A DNA stretch of 64,000 bases from positions 248,001 to 312,000 of the forward strand of contig NZ_LKET01000032.1 of the NCBI RefSeq assembly GCF_001317355.1, given 5' to 3'. How positions within the stretch are numbered: position 1 is the stretch's first letter; every line of letters begins with the position of its first letter. Source of the DNA: Oxobacter pfennigii (GTDB lineage: Bacteria > Bacillota > Clostridia > Clostridiales > Oxobacteraceae). The position numbers were made by a program, and so were the translations under genes. Positions 35,662 to 44,635 of the stretch are shown here, one piece after another. The notes beneath the pieces are model-generated. The model was not told the DNA's origin, did not search any database, and was given only the letters and a program-made list of their open reading frames with translations.

Positions 35662-37498
35662 CAAAACACACCCCGCTTTTTTCAAACTCAAGAATGCCGC
35701 AGCTGTGGCAGCCTTCCCTGCAATCGGTCGTTAAGTTTTCTTCCATGGATTTTTTATGCTCATTTATAAGATATTCTTTTGGTATACCTATATTTAAATG
35801 GTCCCAGGGCAGGATTTCATCATATTCCCTTCTGCGATTGGCATAAAATGCAGGATCAATACCGCATTCTTCAAAGGCTTCCATCCATAAATCGAATTTG
35901 AAATGCTCATCCCAGCCGTCGAATTTACAGCCCTTTTCCCAGGCATTAATTAATACCTTTGAAAGTTTCCTGTCCCCTCTTGCAAATATTCCCTCAAGGA
36001 AACTAACCGGCGATGCATGCCAGTTATATGTTATCTGCTTGGATTTTATTTTATTCTTCAGGAAATACTGTTTTTCTTTAAGCTCCTCCATTGTATTTTG
36101 AGGCTCCCATTGAAAAGGAGTAAAGGCTTTGGGTACAAATGAGGAGGTGCTTACGGTGATGTTCAACCCCTTTTTCCTCTGTTCTTTTGGAACTTTATAA
36201 TATTCATCCATCACCTTGTATGCTAAGGCAGCAATACCCTCAATATCTTCAAAGGTTTCGCCAGGCAGGCCTATCATAAAATAGAGTTTTATATTGCTCC
36301 ACCCCAATTTGAATGCATCGGAAGTGGATTTCATAAGGTCTTCCTCCGTTACACCCTTGTTTATTACATCTCTCATCCTCTGGCTTCCGGCTTCCGGTGC
36401 AAAGGTTAAGCCAGTTTTTCTCACCTTTTGTATTTCATTGATTAAATCAACGGAAAAAGAATCGATTCGAAGGGATGGCAGTGATATACCGACCTTGCTT
36501 TCTTCATAATTTTCTATAAGGTCATTCACAAGGCCTTTTATATCGGAATAATCGCAAATGCTCAAAGATGTCAAGGACAGCTCTTCATAACCTGTATTTT
36601 CAATCAAAGAAGCTGCATCAGACATCAATTTTTTTCTGCTTTTTTCCCTTACGGGGCGGTATATAAAACCGGCCTGACAGAATCTGCAGCCTCTGGTGCA
36701 GCCTCTGAACACCTCCAGCATTATCCTGTCATGGACTATTTCGGTATAGGGTACTATTATATCCTTTGGAAAATATGAATCATCCAATCTTTTTATAAAT
36801 CTTTTTGAAACTGTTTGAGGAGCCTCATCTATTGGAAAAAGCTTCTTTATGGTACCGTCATCGTTATATTCAACATCATAAAAGGCAGGTATATATACGC
36901 CTTTCAATGAAGAAGCCGCCTTTAAAAATTCCTTTCTGGGTTTATTGTTTTCTTTCCATTTTATATACAAATCCATCAATTCATTTAGGGCTTCTTCACT
37001 CTCACCTAAAACCACAATATCCGCTATCTCCCATAATGGCTCGGAATTGTAAGCACAGGGGCCTCCTAATATTACAAAAGGATTTTCCTCTTTTCGTTCA
37101 GTTGCTTTTATAGGTATTTTTGCAAGGTCCAGCATATTTATTATATTTGTAAAGCTCATTTCATATTGAAGGGTAAATCCCACAAAATCAAAGTACGTAA
37201 CTGCTTCTTTTGACTCCAGCGCAAACAAGGGTATATCCCTTTTTCTCATCTGCTCCTCCATATCCGTCCATGGAGCAAATACCCTTTCACAGTAAGTGTC
37301 CTCTCTTTCATTTAACATGTGATAAAGTATTTTCATACCAAGATGGGACATTCCTACTTCATAAACATCCGGAAAACAAAACGCAAACCTTATTTTGACA
37401 CTTTGAGGCTCTTTATGAACGCTGTTCATTTCATTTCCTATATACCTTGCCGGTTTTTCCACTTTATATAAAACTTCATCGGGCAAGTTTACCACCAT
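35642..37498 (-). CDS. TIGR03960-type B12-binding radical SAM protein
   Basis: 618 residues from an ATG at 37498 with AGGAGG upstream. An N-terminal B12-binding-like domain (RFAFCFPDVYEVGMSHLG, FVILGGPCAYNSEP) precedes the radical SAM core with CTRGCRFCQAG (CxxxCxxC, about 284-291) and FAPEAGSQRMRDVINKG. The C-terminal tail has CREGCHSCGI, a second Cys cluster typical of the subfamily. The substrate is unknown. Confidence 0.93.
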   Translation of the reverse strand: MVVNLPDEVLYKVEKPARYIGNEMNSVHKEPQSVKIRFAFCFPDVYEVGMSHLGMKILYHMLNEREDTYCERVFAPWTDMEEQMRKRDIPLFALESKEAVTYFDFVGFTLQYEMSFTNIINMLDLAKIPIKATERKEENPFVILGGPCAYNSEPLWEIADIVVLGESEEALNELMDLYIKWKENNKPRKEFLKAASSLKGVYIPAFYDVEYNDDGTIKKLFPIDEAPQTVSKRFIKRLDDSYFPKDIIVPYTEIVHDRIMLEVFRGCTRGCRFCQAGFIYRPVREKSRKKLMSDAASLIENTGYEELSLTSLSICDYSDIKGLVNDLIENYEESKVGISLPSLRIDSFSVDLINEIQKVRKTGLTFAPEAGSQRMRDVINKGVTEEDLMKSTSDAFKLGWSNIKLYFMIGLPGETFEDIEGIAALAYKVMDEYYKVPKEQRKKGLNITVSTSSFVPKAFTPFQWEPQNTMEELKEKQYFLKNKIKSKQITYNWHASPVSFLEGIFARGDRKLSKVLINAWEKGCKFDGWDEHFKFDLWMEAFEECGIDPAFYANRRREYDEILPWDHLNIGIPKEYLINEHKKSMEENLTTDCREGCHSCGILEFEKSGVCFDGALSS

Positions 37499-37643
37499 TT
37501 TTATCCTCCTGACTGACATTTAGCTCATTACATATTATTTTTATAATTTTCTTACATTATCATACTATATTTTATCATTTCCTTCCACAGACATATATTT
37601 TCACATATTAAATAATTTTGCATATACAGAAGGTACATTCAAG

Positions 37644-38531
37644 CTAATCCTTAAATGCACCTTCTATATACAACTGTTTTATTGTGATATCCCCTTCATG
37701 GCTCTGTAACCCTTCCATTATCTGAGCCTCTGTTAAAAGGGCCTGTATCTCATAATCCCTGTTTATTAAAAATATGATGTGATATTTATGAAGGTCGAAA
37801 TGTTTTAATATTTCCCTTACCCTGGTGTCCTCATAGACACACAATACATAAGCTTCCATGATGCCGCTGTCCGTTATATGAAGGTTTTTTGAAACCACAT
37901 CCTTCATTATGGTGTACATTATGCTTTTCTCCTCATTTTCTGCTGAAAAGTAAACGAAGAAAGGAACCAAAATCAGGCTTAAATTCAAATCAGTGAAAAA
38001 ATAGGATATGAACCCTGTTAAAAACAGCAATACGGCAATAATCTTGCCTGCCATTACCGCTGTCCTTGTAGCTTTCCTAAAACCTATAAAATATTTCATG
38101 GACGCTCTTAACATTCTCCCTCCGTCTAAAGGCAGGCCGGGAAGCAAATTAAAGAGAGCAAGGGAAATATTTATGTCCATGATATAGTTGTAGTCCGGTA
38201 TTTTCACGCCGTATTTATCGAGTATCAAAAATATCATTGCAATTGCAGCATTTCCTGCGGGACCGGCACAGGCCGTTATTATCTCCTTATATGCCCTTGC
38301 CCCTTCAAGATTATCTATCTTTGCTACTCCACCGAAGGGGAACAACTCTATTGATTCTACCCTTAATCCGAAAGCTATGGCGGTAATGCAATGAAGCAGC
38401 TCATGAAAGGTCACAAAGAAAAAAAGCAGTGCCATTTCTTTAAGAAATCCTGTAAAAGCACATAAAATAATTAAGGCACCGAAATATTTATTAAGTTTTA
38501 TCTTTGAAATCAGCTTTTTAAAATACCCCAC
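37644..38531 (-). CDS. spoIVFB: SpoIVFB-like site-2 protease with CBS-type C-terminus
   Basis: Intramembrane M50 metalloprotease that activates pro-sigma-K. 295 residues: HELLH (about 43-47), NLLPGLPLDGGRML (about 131-144) supply the zinc ligands; five or six membrane helices; the C-terminal 80 residues form CBS-like sequence (HITDSGIMEAYVLCVYEDTRVREIL). It starts directly after spoIVFA without a gap. Confidence 0.88.
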   Translation of the reverse strand: MGYFKKLISKIKLNKYFGALIILCAFTGFLKEMALLFFFVTFHELLHCITAIAFGLRVESIELFPFGGVAKIDNLEGARAYKEIITACAGPAGNAAIAMIFLILDKYGVKIPDYNYIMDINISLALFNLLPGLPLDGGRMLRASMKYFIGFRKATRTAVMAGKIIAVLLFLTGFISYFFTDLNLSLILVPFFVYFSAENEEKSIMYTIMKDVVSKNLHITDSGIMEAYVLCVYEDTRVREILKHFDLHKYHIIFLINRDYEIQALLTEAQIMEGLQSHEGDITIKQLYIEGAFKD

Positions 38532-39296
38532 CTATTCAAGCTCCTTCATATCCGGAATAACATTTATCGGATCTATGGCGTTTCCGTCCTTTCTTATTTC
38601 GAAATGAAGATGATAAGACGTAGCCTGGCCTGTATCGCCTACATTGGCAATATGATCTCCTTTTTTGACAACATCATTAACGCTTACCAAAATCTCCGAG
38701 CAATGCCCATAAAGGGTTTCTACACCTCCTTCATGTTTAATGGTCACTGCCTTGCCAATCTGGTCGTTGTTTTCTGTCTTTATTACCACTCCGTCAAGTG
38801 CAGCTTTAATGGGGGCGCCATTTTCTGCTGCAATATCTATCCCTGTATGCTGCTCCTGCTTTTTATTTATGGGGTTTATCCTTAAACCAAAGGGGGAAGT
38901 TATTTTCCCTTCAACAGGAATTATCATAAGGGATGATATATATGCCGCCTGTGCATCTATTGCCTCGGTCCTCCCCGATAATTCTCCCATATTTCCGGCA
39001 GCCTGGGATTCTTTGTCGGCACCGGCGAACAAATTATTCCTGAAGCTTAGTGCCGCAGTCTTAAAATCGTAATCTGTCCCTACCACCCATTTGACACCAG
39101 TTATGACTCTTGCAATCATGGGATTTTGTATGGAAGATAAAACTATTACTAAAAGGATTATTACAGCGCTCACAATAAGCTGGTTTGCCATATTTTCCAA
39201 GGTTTTTATGTCAGGTTTTTTAATGGTTCTCATTTTCGAACTCCTTACCCTGTTTACATAGCTGTTATTTTTGTTAAATCCAAAGTTCCTCTCCAT
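38532..39296 (-). CDS. spoIVFA: SpoIVFA-like M23 family protein
   Basis: 254 residues: a basic N-terminus, one membrane helix (about 38-58), an extracytoplasmic linker and an M23 peptidase-like domain (about 135-248) with FGLRINP, HTGIDIAAENGAPI, YGHCSEI and HLHFEI, so the zinc-binding His/Asp set is intact. Its pairing with spoIVFB supports the sporulation assignment; SpoIVFA regulates SpoIVFB stability. Confidence 0.85.
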   Translation of the reverse strand: MERNFGFNKNNSYVNRVRSSKMRTIKKPDIKTLENMANQLIVSAVIILLVIVLSSIQNPMIARVITGVKWVVGTDYDFKTAALSFRNNLFAGADKESQAAGNMGELSGRTEAIDAQAAYISSLMIIPVEGKITSPFGLRINPINKKQEQHTGIDIAAENGAPIKAALDGVVIKTENNDQIGKAVTIKHEGGVETLYGHCSEILVSVNDVVKKGDHIANVGDTGQATSYHLHFEIRKDGNAIDPINVIPDMKELE

Positions 39297-39561
39297 TTTT
39301 TTACACCGTCCTTAATATTTTTAATTCAAAGTTCTGTTAAAGGCTTTTATGAAGTACTTATTCAATACATTTATATTTATTGGTGAAAGTTTTTATTACA
39401 GCATATATGTGTAGTATTTTGAAGCCTCAACCATTCATAAAATATAAATAAATTAATATAAAAAGTTAAATAAAAATAAAAGGCAATGAAATACTATATA
39501 CGAAGCAAAATGAAATTTAAAATACCCTTTATGTACATAAACTTGAAAAGGAAGTGAAATT

Positions 39562-40206
39562 TTGGGTGATATTATTAATTTTGATGAGGAACGCCTTTTG
39601 AGGTCCTACGACAGGATTGGCAATGAAATAGTGAACTATATAAAAGATATGGACCTTACTTGGGAAATAGAAATGGCGCAGCGCATATATTTTGGAAAAT
39701 ATTTTGACAGTGTAAACAGGTCAAAAGTGAATTTGAATTATAAACCCTTCATACAATGGCTTATTTTTTCCTACAAGCTTCACAACGGAAATTCTTTATT
39801 AGAATGTATAAACAATAATATGGCCTTGAATAATTTTGAAAAAGATACCTTGATGAATCTTAGAAATACATATGAAGGCTTGTATCAGGTACATGGCACC
39901 GAGGAAAACGGACTTCTTGTAAAGGATGTATTCTCCGAAGAAAAGATATGTATACGGGATAACAGACTAAATCGATATGTAAAAAGATATTCAGGCATAT
40001 TCACAAGAATTGTCACCATGAACAATAAAAGCATTTTATTGCCCGGCTACTCTATAATGTCTAATAACCTCCTTAAAGAAACGGAAAAATATATTAAAGA
40101 AAGATATCGAATGTATAATAAGTTCCATAAAAACGTACCCATTCAGAAGTTTATTGACAGCAACAGCCTTGTTATACACCGATACTTTCTTAATTTTCAC
40201 ATATAA
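39562..40206 (+). CDS. Hypothetical protein beside the HTH-TPR cluster
   Basis: 214 residues from a TTG at 39562; AAGGAAGTG lies 6 nt upstream. It is soluble, rich in Asn, Tyr and Leu. The YKPFIQWLIFSYKLHNGNSLLE and ENGLLVKDVFSEEKICIRD blocks recall uncharacterised Firmicute proteins sometimes linked to SEC-C motifs, but the Cys motif itself is absent. It is monocistronic, with its own terminator, and converges on the regulator cluster. Confidence 0.65.
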   Translation: MGDIINFDEERLLRSYDRIGNEIVNYIKDMDLTWEIEMAQRIYFGKYFDSVNRSKVNLNYKPFIQWLIFSYKLHNGNSLLECINNNMALNNFEKDTLMNLRNTYEGLYQVHGTEENGLLVKDVFSEEKICIRDNRLNRYVKRYSGIFTRIVTMNNKSILLPGYSIMSNNLLKETEKYIKERYRMYNKFHKNVPIQKFIDSNSLVIHRYFLNFHI

Positions 40207-40216
40207 ATGCTAAAAG

Positions 40217-40264
40217 AGAGCGTATCATGTACTCTTAAATAGAAATTCAGATACGCTCTTTTTT
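40217..40264. terminator. Bidirectional terminator
   Basis: AGAGCGTATC (40217-40226) pairs with GATACGCTCT (40250-40259), followed by a T run; it separates the 39562 gene from the converging regulator gene at 40278. Confidence 0.75.
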
Positions 40265-40277
40265 ATTGTGTTTTTCT

Positions 40278-41567
40278 TCAGGAAATATTGCTGATAAGTC
40301 CATTATCTTTATTATACAGCTTTGCACACATTTTAAAATAGTGCAGAGCTTCTGAGTAGCTCTTCTTTTCTTTATAAATACTGCCTAAATAATCGGCAAT
40401 TTCAATGCATATATTCCTGTTATCCCTGTTGTCTAATTGCTCTAAGCTGCTTATAAAATAATTGATTGATGATTCCTTGTCGTTTGTACAAAGCAATTTT
40501 GATTTTAAGTACTTGTATAATCCCTGCAGTTGCTTTACTTCAACCTTTTCCATTAAATTAAGAATTGTATTGGCATAATGGTAATCGCCGGATTCTATCA
40601 GCTCTTTTGCTGCCTCCAGTATATTAATTGCCATCTTTATGTTATTCTCATTTATGAATTCAATATGAATTTTAGAAATGCATTGGTTTAAGTCATTGAA
40701 TCTTTTTGACTTAGCATATAGCAATAATCTTACAGAATTTAAATATTCTATCTTCTCTTTTTGTCCCGATATTTGGTAAATATTTTCGGCCTCTTCAATA
40801 TATTTTTCTGCTTGTTCCATATTGCTGACCATCAATGCTGCTTCACAAATCATATGGGCATTTCTTTTGTTTTGTTCCAAGGACATCATTTCATCTATTA
40901 TATACCCTATTGTTTTATTGCAGGCGCTGCTGTTTTTCTGATAATAATAAACCCTGGCTTTATTAAACAATATATCACATACGAAAAGAGTATCCTTATC
41001 ATGAGCTGACTGGGTAATATCCAGTGCGTTATTGAAAAGTATAATGGCATCATCGTAGTAACTTCGGTTCGACGCTATAATTCCTAAATTATGATAGCAT
41101 TTTGCAATATAATTGGTTTCATTTAGTTTCATGAAAAGCTGCATTGCTGTATAGGTATAATATTCAGCCGTTGATAATTCATTTAAATCCAGTGAATCTT
41201 TTCCCTTTTTGTAACAGACAATACCCATGTGCCGGTCCAGCCCGTATTCTTTCGAGAGCTTCTCTACCTCTTCCAACTTTGCCCGGGCTTCCTCTGTTTC
41301 ACCCCGTCTTATATAAAATTCATATTCTCGCATGAAATAATCGCAGTATTTTCTGGCCTGATCGCTTTCACTTTCCAGAGCATATTCAATATCAAGCTCG
41401 ATTTTCTCACAAATATATCTAAGCAAACTTTTACTTGGTTTACATTTATCTGATTCCACATAACTTAATTGCGCAGGCGTGACATTATCGCCCGCAACAT
41501 CTTTCAAGGTGAGCCGAAGCGATTTTCTTTTTCTTCTGATTTTCTCACCAAGCGTAAGAATCTCCAT
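40278..41567 (-). CDS. HTH-TPR regulator, tandem paralogue C
   Basis: 429 residues. Xre-type HTH at 1-62 (MEILTLGEKIRRKRKSL, TLKDVAGDNVTPAQLSYVE), a short helical link, then about seven TPR-like helix pairs to the C-terminus. Architecture is that of the RRNPP-like peptide-responsive regulators (PlcR, Rap, AimR), but no peptide gene is visible. It is one of three tandem paralogues. A palindromic site precedes it at 41618. A role in sporulation or quorum control is inference. Confidence 0.8.
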   Translation of the reverse strand: MEILTLGEKIRRKRKSLRLTLKDVAGDNVTPAQLSYVESDKCKPSKSLLRYICEKIELDIEYALESESDQARKYCDYFMREYEFYIRRGETEEARAKLEEVEKLSKEYGLDRHMGIVCYKKGKDSLDLNELSTAEYYTYTAMQLFMKLNETNYIAKCYHNLGIIASNRSYYDDAIILFNNALDITQSAHDKDTLFVCDILFNKARVYYYQKNSSACNKTIGYIIDEMMSLEQNKRNAHMICEAALMVSNMEQAEKYIEEAENIYQISGQKEKIEYLNSVRLLLYAKSKRFNDLNQCISKIHIEFINENNIKMAINILEAAKELIESGDYHYANTILNLMEKVEVKQLQGLYKYLKSKLLCTNDKESSINYFISSLEQLDNRDNRNICIEIADYLGSIYKEKKSYSEALHYFKMCAKLYNKDNGLISNIS

Positions 41568-41617
41568 ATACCCTTCCCCCTTAAACTATAATATTTTATG
41601 CAGATATTGCACAATAA

Positions 41618-41660
41618 AGATTTTACAGTGTTATACATACAGTATGGTGATGTAAAATCT
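41618..41660. promoter_or_regulatory. Inverted repeat upstream of paralogue C
   Basis: AGATTTTACA (41618-41627) and TGTAAAATCT (41651-41660) form a perfect 10-bp inverted repeat about 50 bp before the gene start, enclosing a smaller palindrome ATACAGTAT-like segment. It could be an operator for one of the HTH proteins or a terminator of paralogue B. Confidence 0.45.
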
Positions 41661-41694
41661 GTTGAATAGGATTTATGATGTGCCTTATAGTTCT

Positions 41695-42984
41695 TTAATG
41701 AACTCGGTATAATTCAATTGCCTTGGCTATATATTCTACCGCATCTTTTTCTCTGTTTATTCTCTTGTAAAATTCACTCATATCTATATAGCACCCGGCA
41801 AGCTCTTTGTTGTATTCAATGCTCTCCAATATATCGGCGCTCCTCCTTATGCTTTCCTCGGCTTTTATATAATCCCCTTTAGCTATATAGGCTTTAAAAA
41901 GATGCCTGTAGGCGAGAGCTTCATACTCCCTGTTTCCGGCTATTATGGACATGTTTAATGCTTCATTTATTATTTCAAGTGCTTTATCAAAATCCTTTTT
42001 AAGTATATGATTGTTTGATATTTCGATAAGAGTCAAAGGGATTGAGGTATCCTCCATAGCTTTTTTTATTTCCAGACTCTTGCAAAGATAATTGTAGGAT
42101 TTCTCCAATACGCTGTTCATGGTATAAACCTTGCCTATATCCGTTTGTATCTTGGCTATGAAGTCCATATTGTCCATGCCATCATAAACACAGGAGGATG
42201 CTTGAACATATTCCATGGCTTTTTCATATTTGTTCTGTTTCTCAAAAGCTCTTCCCATCTCTAAAAGCTTGTTTCCAAACCTTTTCTTATCTCTGTATAA
42301 TTCCAGTGCTTCTGTAACCTTCTCAGCATAAAGAACAGACTTTTCAACATCATTTTCCTGGGCATACAATATCATGAGATAATATAAAAGTTTTAATTCC
42401 AGCATTGCCTGTATCTCTTCTAAATTTTCCGCCACTCTTTCAGCCTGCCTCATATAACCTAAGGCCGAGCTGTAGTAATTCTTTTGATATGCCACAAGAC
42501 CCAATTCTATATAGGTTTCTATTATCTTAGTGGTGCTGTTTATTTGAGAGAACTTATGCAGGGCAGACAGGAAATAACGATTTGCATTATCGTAATCAGA
42601 AAGATTTTTATATACAAGTCCAAGACATTTTTCCGCCTCGCCAATATACTCATTGAGATTATATGGTTTTGCAGTTTCTAATACCAATAATATCCTGTTT
42701 TTTGCTTCTTTAAAATTGCCTTGCAGGATATCTATATTGGATAATTTGATATTATATTCACAAAATCTGGATACTTGTTTTTTTTCACTTTCTAAAAGAT
42801 AATCCATTTCCAGGCCGAGTTTTTCGGCAATATATTCGAGTAAATCCAGACTTGGTTTGCATTTGTCAGTTTCAACATAGCTTAACTGAGCTGGTGTTAC
42901 CCTGTCTCCCGCCAGATCTTTCAAGGTTAGTTCCAATTCCTTTCTGCGGTTTTTAATTTTATTTCCCAGTGTCAGTATTTCCAT
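41695..42984 (-). CDS. HTH-TPR regulator, tandem paralogue B
   Basis: 429 residues with the same layout as its neighbours: MEILTLGNKIKNRRKELELTL start, VTPAQLSYVETDKCKPS in the recognition region, then TPR pairs (for example ALGYMRQAERVAENLEEIQA). It has an AGGAGG site and its own upstream region of 205 bp, which suggests separate promoters for the three genes. Confidence 0.8.
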   Translation of the reverse strand: MEILTLGNKIKNRRKELELTLKDLAGDRVTPAQLSYVETDKCKPSLDLLEYIAEKLGLEMDYLLESEKKQVSRFCEYNIKLSNIDILQGNFKEAKNRILLVLETAKPYNLNEYIGEAEKCLGLVYKNLSDYDNANRYFLSALHKFSQINSTTKIIETYIELGLVAYQKNYYSSALGYMRQAERVAENLEEIQAMLELKLLYYLMILYAQENDVEKSVLYAEKVTEALELYRDKKRFGNKLLEMGRAFEKQNKYEKAMEYVQASSCVYDGMDNMDFIAKIQTDIGKVYTMNSVLEKSYNYLCKSLEIKKAMEDTSIPLTLIEISNNHILKKDFDKALEIINEALNMSIIAGNREYEALAYRHLFKAYIAKGDYIKAEESIRRSADILESIEYNKELAGCYIDMSEFYKRINREKDAVEYIAKAIELYRVH

Positions 42985-43157
42985 GTTTAACCTCCTGCAT
43001 ATTATTTTGAAAAATGACTCTAACAGAATTTAACATATATATTCTGTAAATCTTTGATTTTTCCTCCCTAAATATGAAATTTTTTAAATAATATTTAACA
43101 ATATTCTATTTAGTTTTCTAATAATCGAATTCAAGGATAATTTTCATATAAAATATA

Positions 43158-43180
43158 AATCCAGGACATCGTCCTGGATT
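43158..43180 (-). terminator. Terminator after paralogue A
   Basis: AATCCAGGAC and GTCCTGGATT form a perfect 10-bp stem with a 3-nt loop, followed in the minus reading by a T-rich tract. Confidence 0.7.
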
Positions 43181-43189
43181 CATAATATG

Positions 43190-44509
43190 TTATATTTTTT
43201 TGTTTAAAATAATGCCATTTTCTTTATAGATGTTTATGCCCCTGCTTATTTGATTTATCGCTTCCCCGCTGTTGCCTGTCTTCCCATAGAACTCTCCAAG
43301 CATTATATAGGTGTCGGCTAACTGAAGAGGCATATCCATATTCTGAAGGTATTTGACGGCATCCAAAAGATAAAATTCGGCGCTCTTTATGTCCCCTATC
43401 ATGGAATATAAATTATAGAGGTAATGATATATTGAAGGACGGTATTCCTTGTAGCACTCATCATTATATTTTTCATAAAGATCAAGAAGTATATTCAATG
43501 CTTTATCGTAATCCTTTTCCTTTATGTGATTGTCCACCATCAGCAATATTGTCCTTATTATCGAATTATCATTTGTATCCAGCTTGATTTTATATGCATT
43601 TTCAAGATGCCTGAAAGAATCTTCTATATTTCCTATTTCAGACAATATGCCTCCCATATTTGTTTCCACTCGGGCTAAAAATGCCTGATTGTTCAACTCC
43701 TTAAAAACGCTTATTGCAGAATTTGCATATAAAAAAGCTTCCTCAAATCTGTTGAGGCTTTTATATGATATGCTTAACATTAAAAGAGACTGCCCATATT
43801 GATATTTATCATTCTTCTGCTTTAGTTTTTCCATGGTTAAAAGAAGATAATCTATGGTAGCGCTATGATTGCCAAGTTTGGAATGGCACAATGATATATT
43901 GAAATAAATGTTCATTAATATGTCATCGTCTATAATTTTATTTTCCTCTAGTATTCTCTCAGCCTGCTTATAAAAATTAAGTGCGGAATTATAGTATGAG
44001 AGTTCATAGGTTGTCATCCCCAGATAGATATAAGTCTCCACAACATTTCTCATTTTGCCTGTTCTGAAAAATGTCTCATTTGCTGTTATAAACATACTCT
44101 GAGCAGTTTCAAGGTTTCCGTATCCAAATTCAATTTTACCGGTGTATAATTCATTTAATCCTTTATAGTATTCCAGATCATATTGCAAGGCATATGCCAT
44201 ACCCTTATTAATGGATTCCCTTGCCTGCTCATAGTTTTCAGCTAAAAGTGAAGCATCTGTGATCTTTGCATAGTATTCGCAGAGTTTTTCAGCCTGATGT
44301 TCCTCTGTCTCTAAGAGGCTGTCAATGCTTACTTTAAGCTTTTGTGCCATATATTCCAAAAGATCTATACTGGGCTTTGATTTCCCGGATTCCACAAGGC
44401 TTATTTGTCCCGGTGTTACCTTCTCTCCAGCCAGATCTTTAAGTGTCATATTAAGTTCTTTTCTTCTCTGTTTTATTTTTTCTCCTAAAGATAGTATTTC
44501 CATAAACAT
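43190..44509 (-). CDS. HTH-TPR regulator, tandem paralogue A
   Basis: 439 residues, or 437 from the second Met: MEILSLGEKIKQRRKELNMTLKDLAGEKVTPGQISLVESGK, then TPR pairs (EQARESINKGMAYALQYD, SFRHLENAYKIKLDTND). This is the first of the three in transcription order, and it differs by ISLVESGK where the others have LSYVExDK. Loss or divergence of target specificity after duplication is possible. Confidence 0.8.
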   Translation of the reverse strand: MFMEILSLGEKIKQRRKELNMTLKDLAGEKVTPGQISLVESGKSKPSIDLLEYMAQKLKVSIDSLLETEEHQAEKLCEYYAKITDASLLAENYEQARESINKGMAYALQYDLEYYKGLNELYTGKIEFGYGNLETAQSMFITANETFFRTGKMRNVVETYIYLGMTTYELSYYNSALNFYKQAERILEENKIIDDDILMNIYFNISLCHSKLGNHSATIDYLLLTMEKLKQKNDKYQYGQSLLMLSISYKSLNRFEEAFLYANSAISVFKELNNQAFLARVETNMGGILSEIGNIEDSFRHLENAYKIKLDTNDNSIIRTILLMVDNHIKEKDYDKALNILLDLYEKYNDECYKEYRPSIYHYLYNLYSMIGDIKSAEFYLLDAVKYLQNMDMPLQLADTYIMLGEFYGKTGNSGEAINQISRGINIYKENGIILNKKI

Positions 44510-44635
44510 TTCCTTTTCTTTAATTTTTCATTTAATAGTATTATAAAATATACTTAAAATTTATACAAGAAAAATTATATAACAGCCAAAGGACTGCATT
44601 TGCAAACTACAGTCCTTTGGCTGCAATGCTTTAAA

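Noticed and set aside
42985-43189. Small signal peptide gene for the HTH-TPR regulators
   Set aside because: A strong AGGGAGG exists near 43060 but only non-standard starts and a 12-codon frame follow; a 25-codon ATG frame overlaps the next gene without a proper ribosome site.
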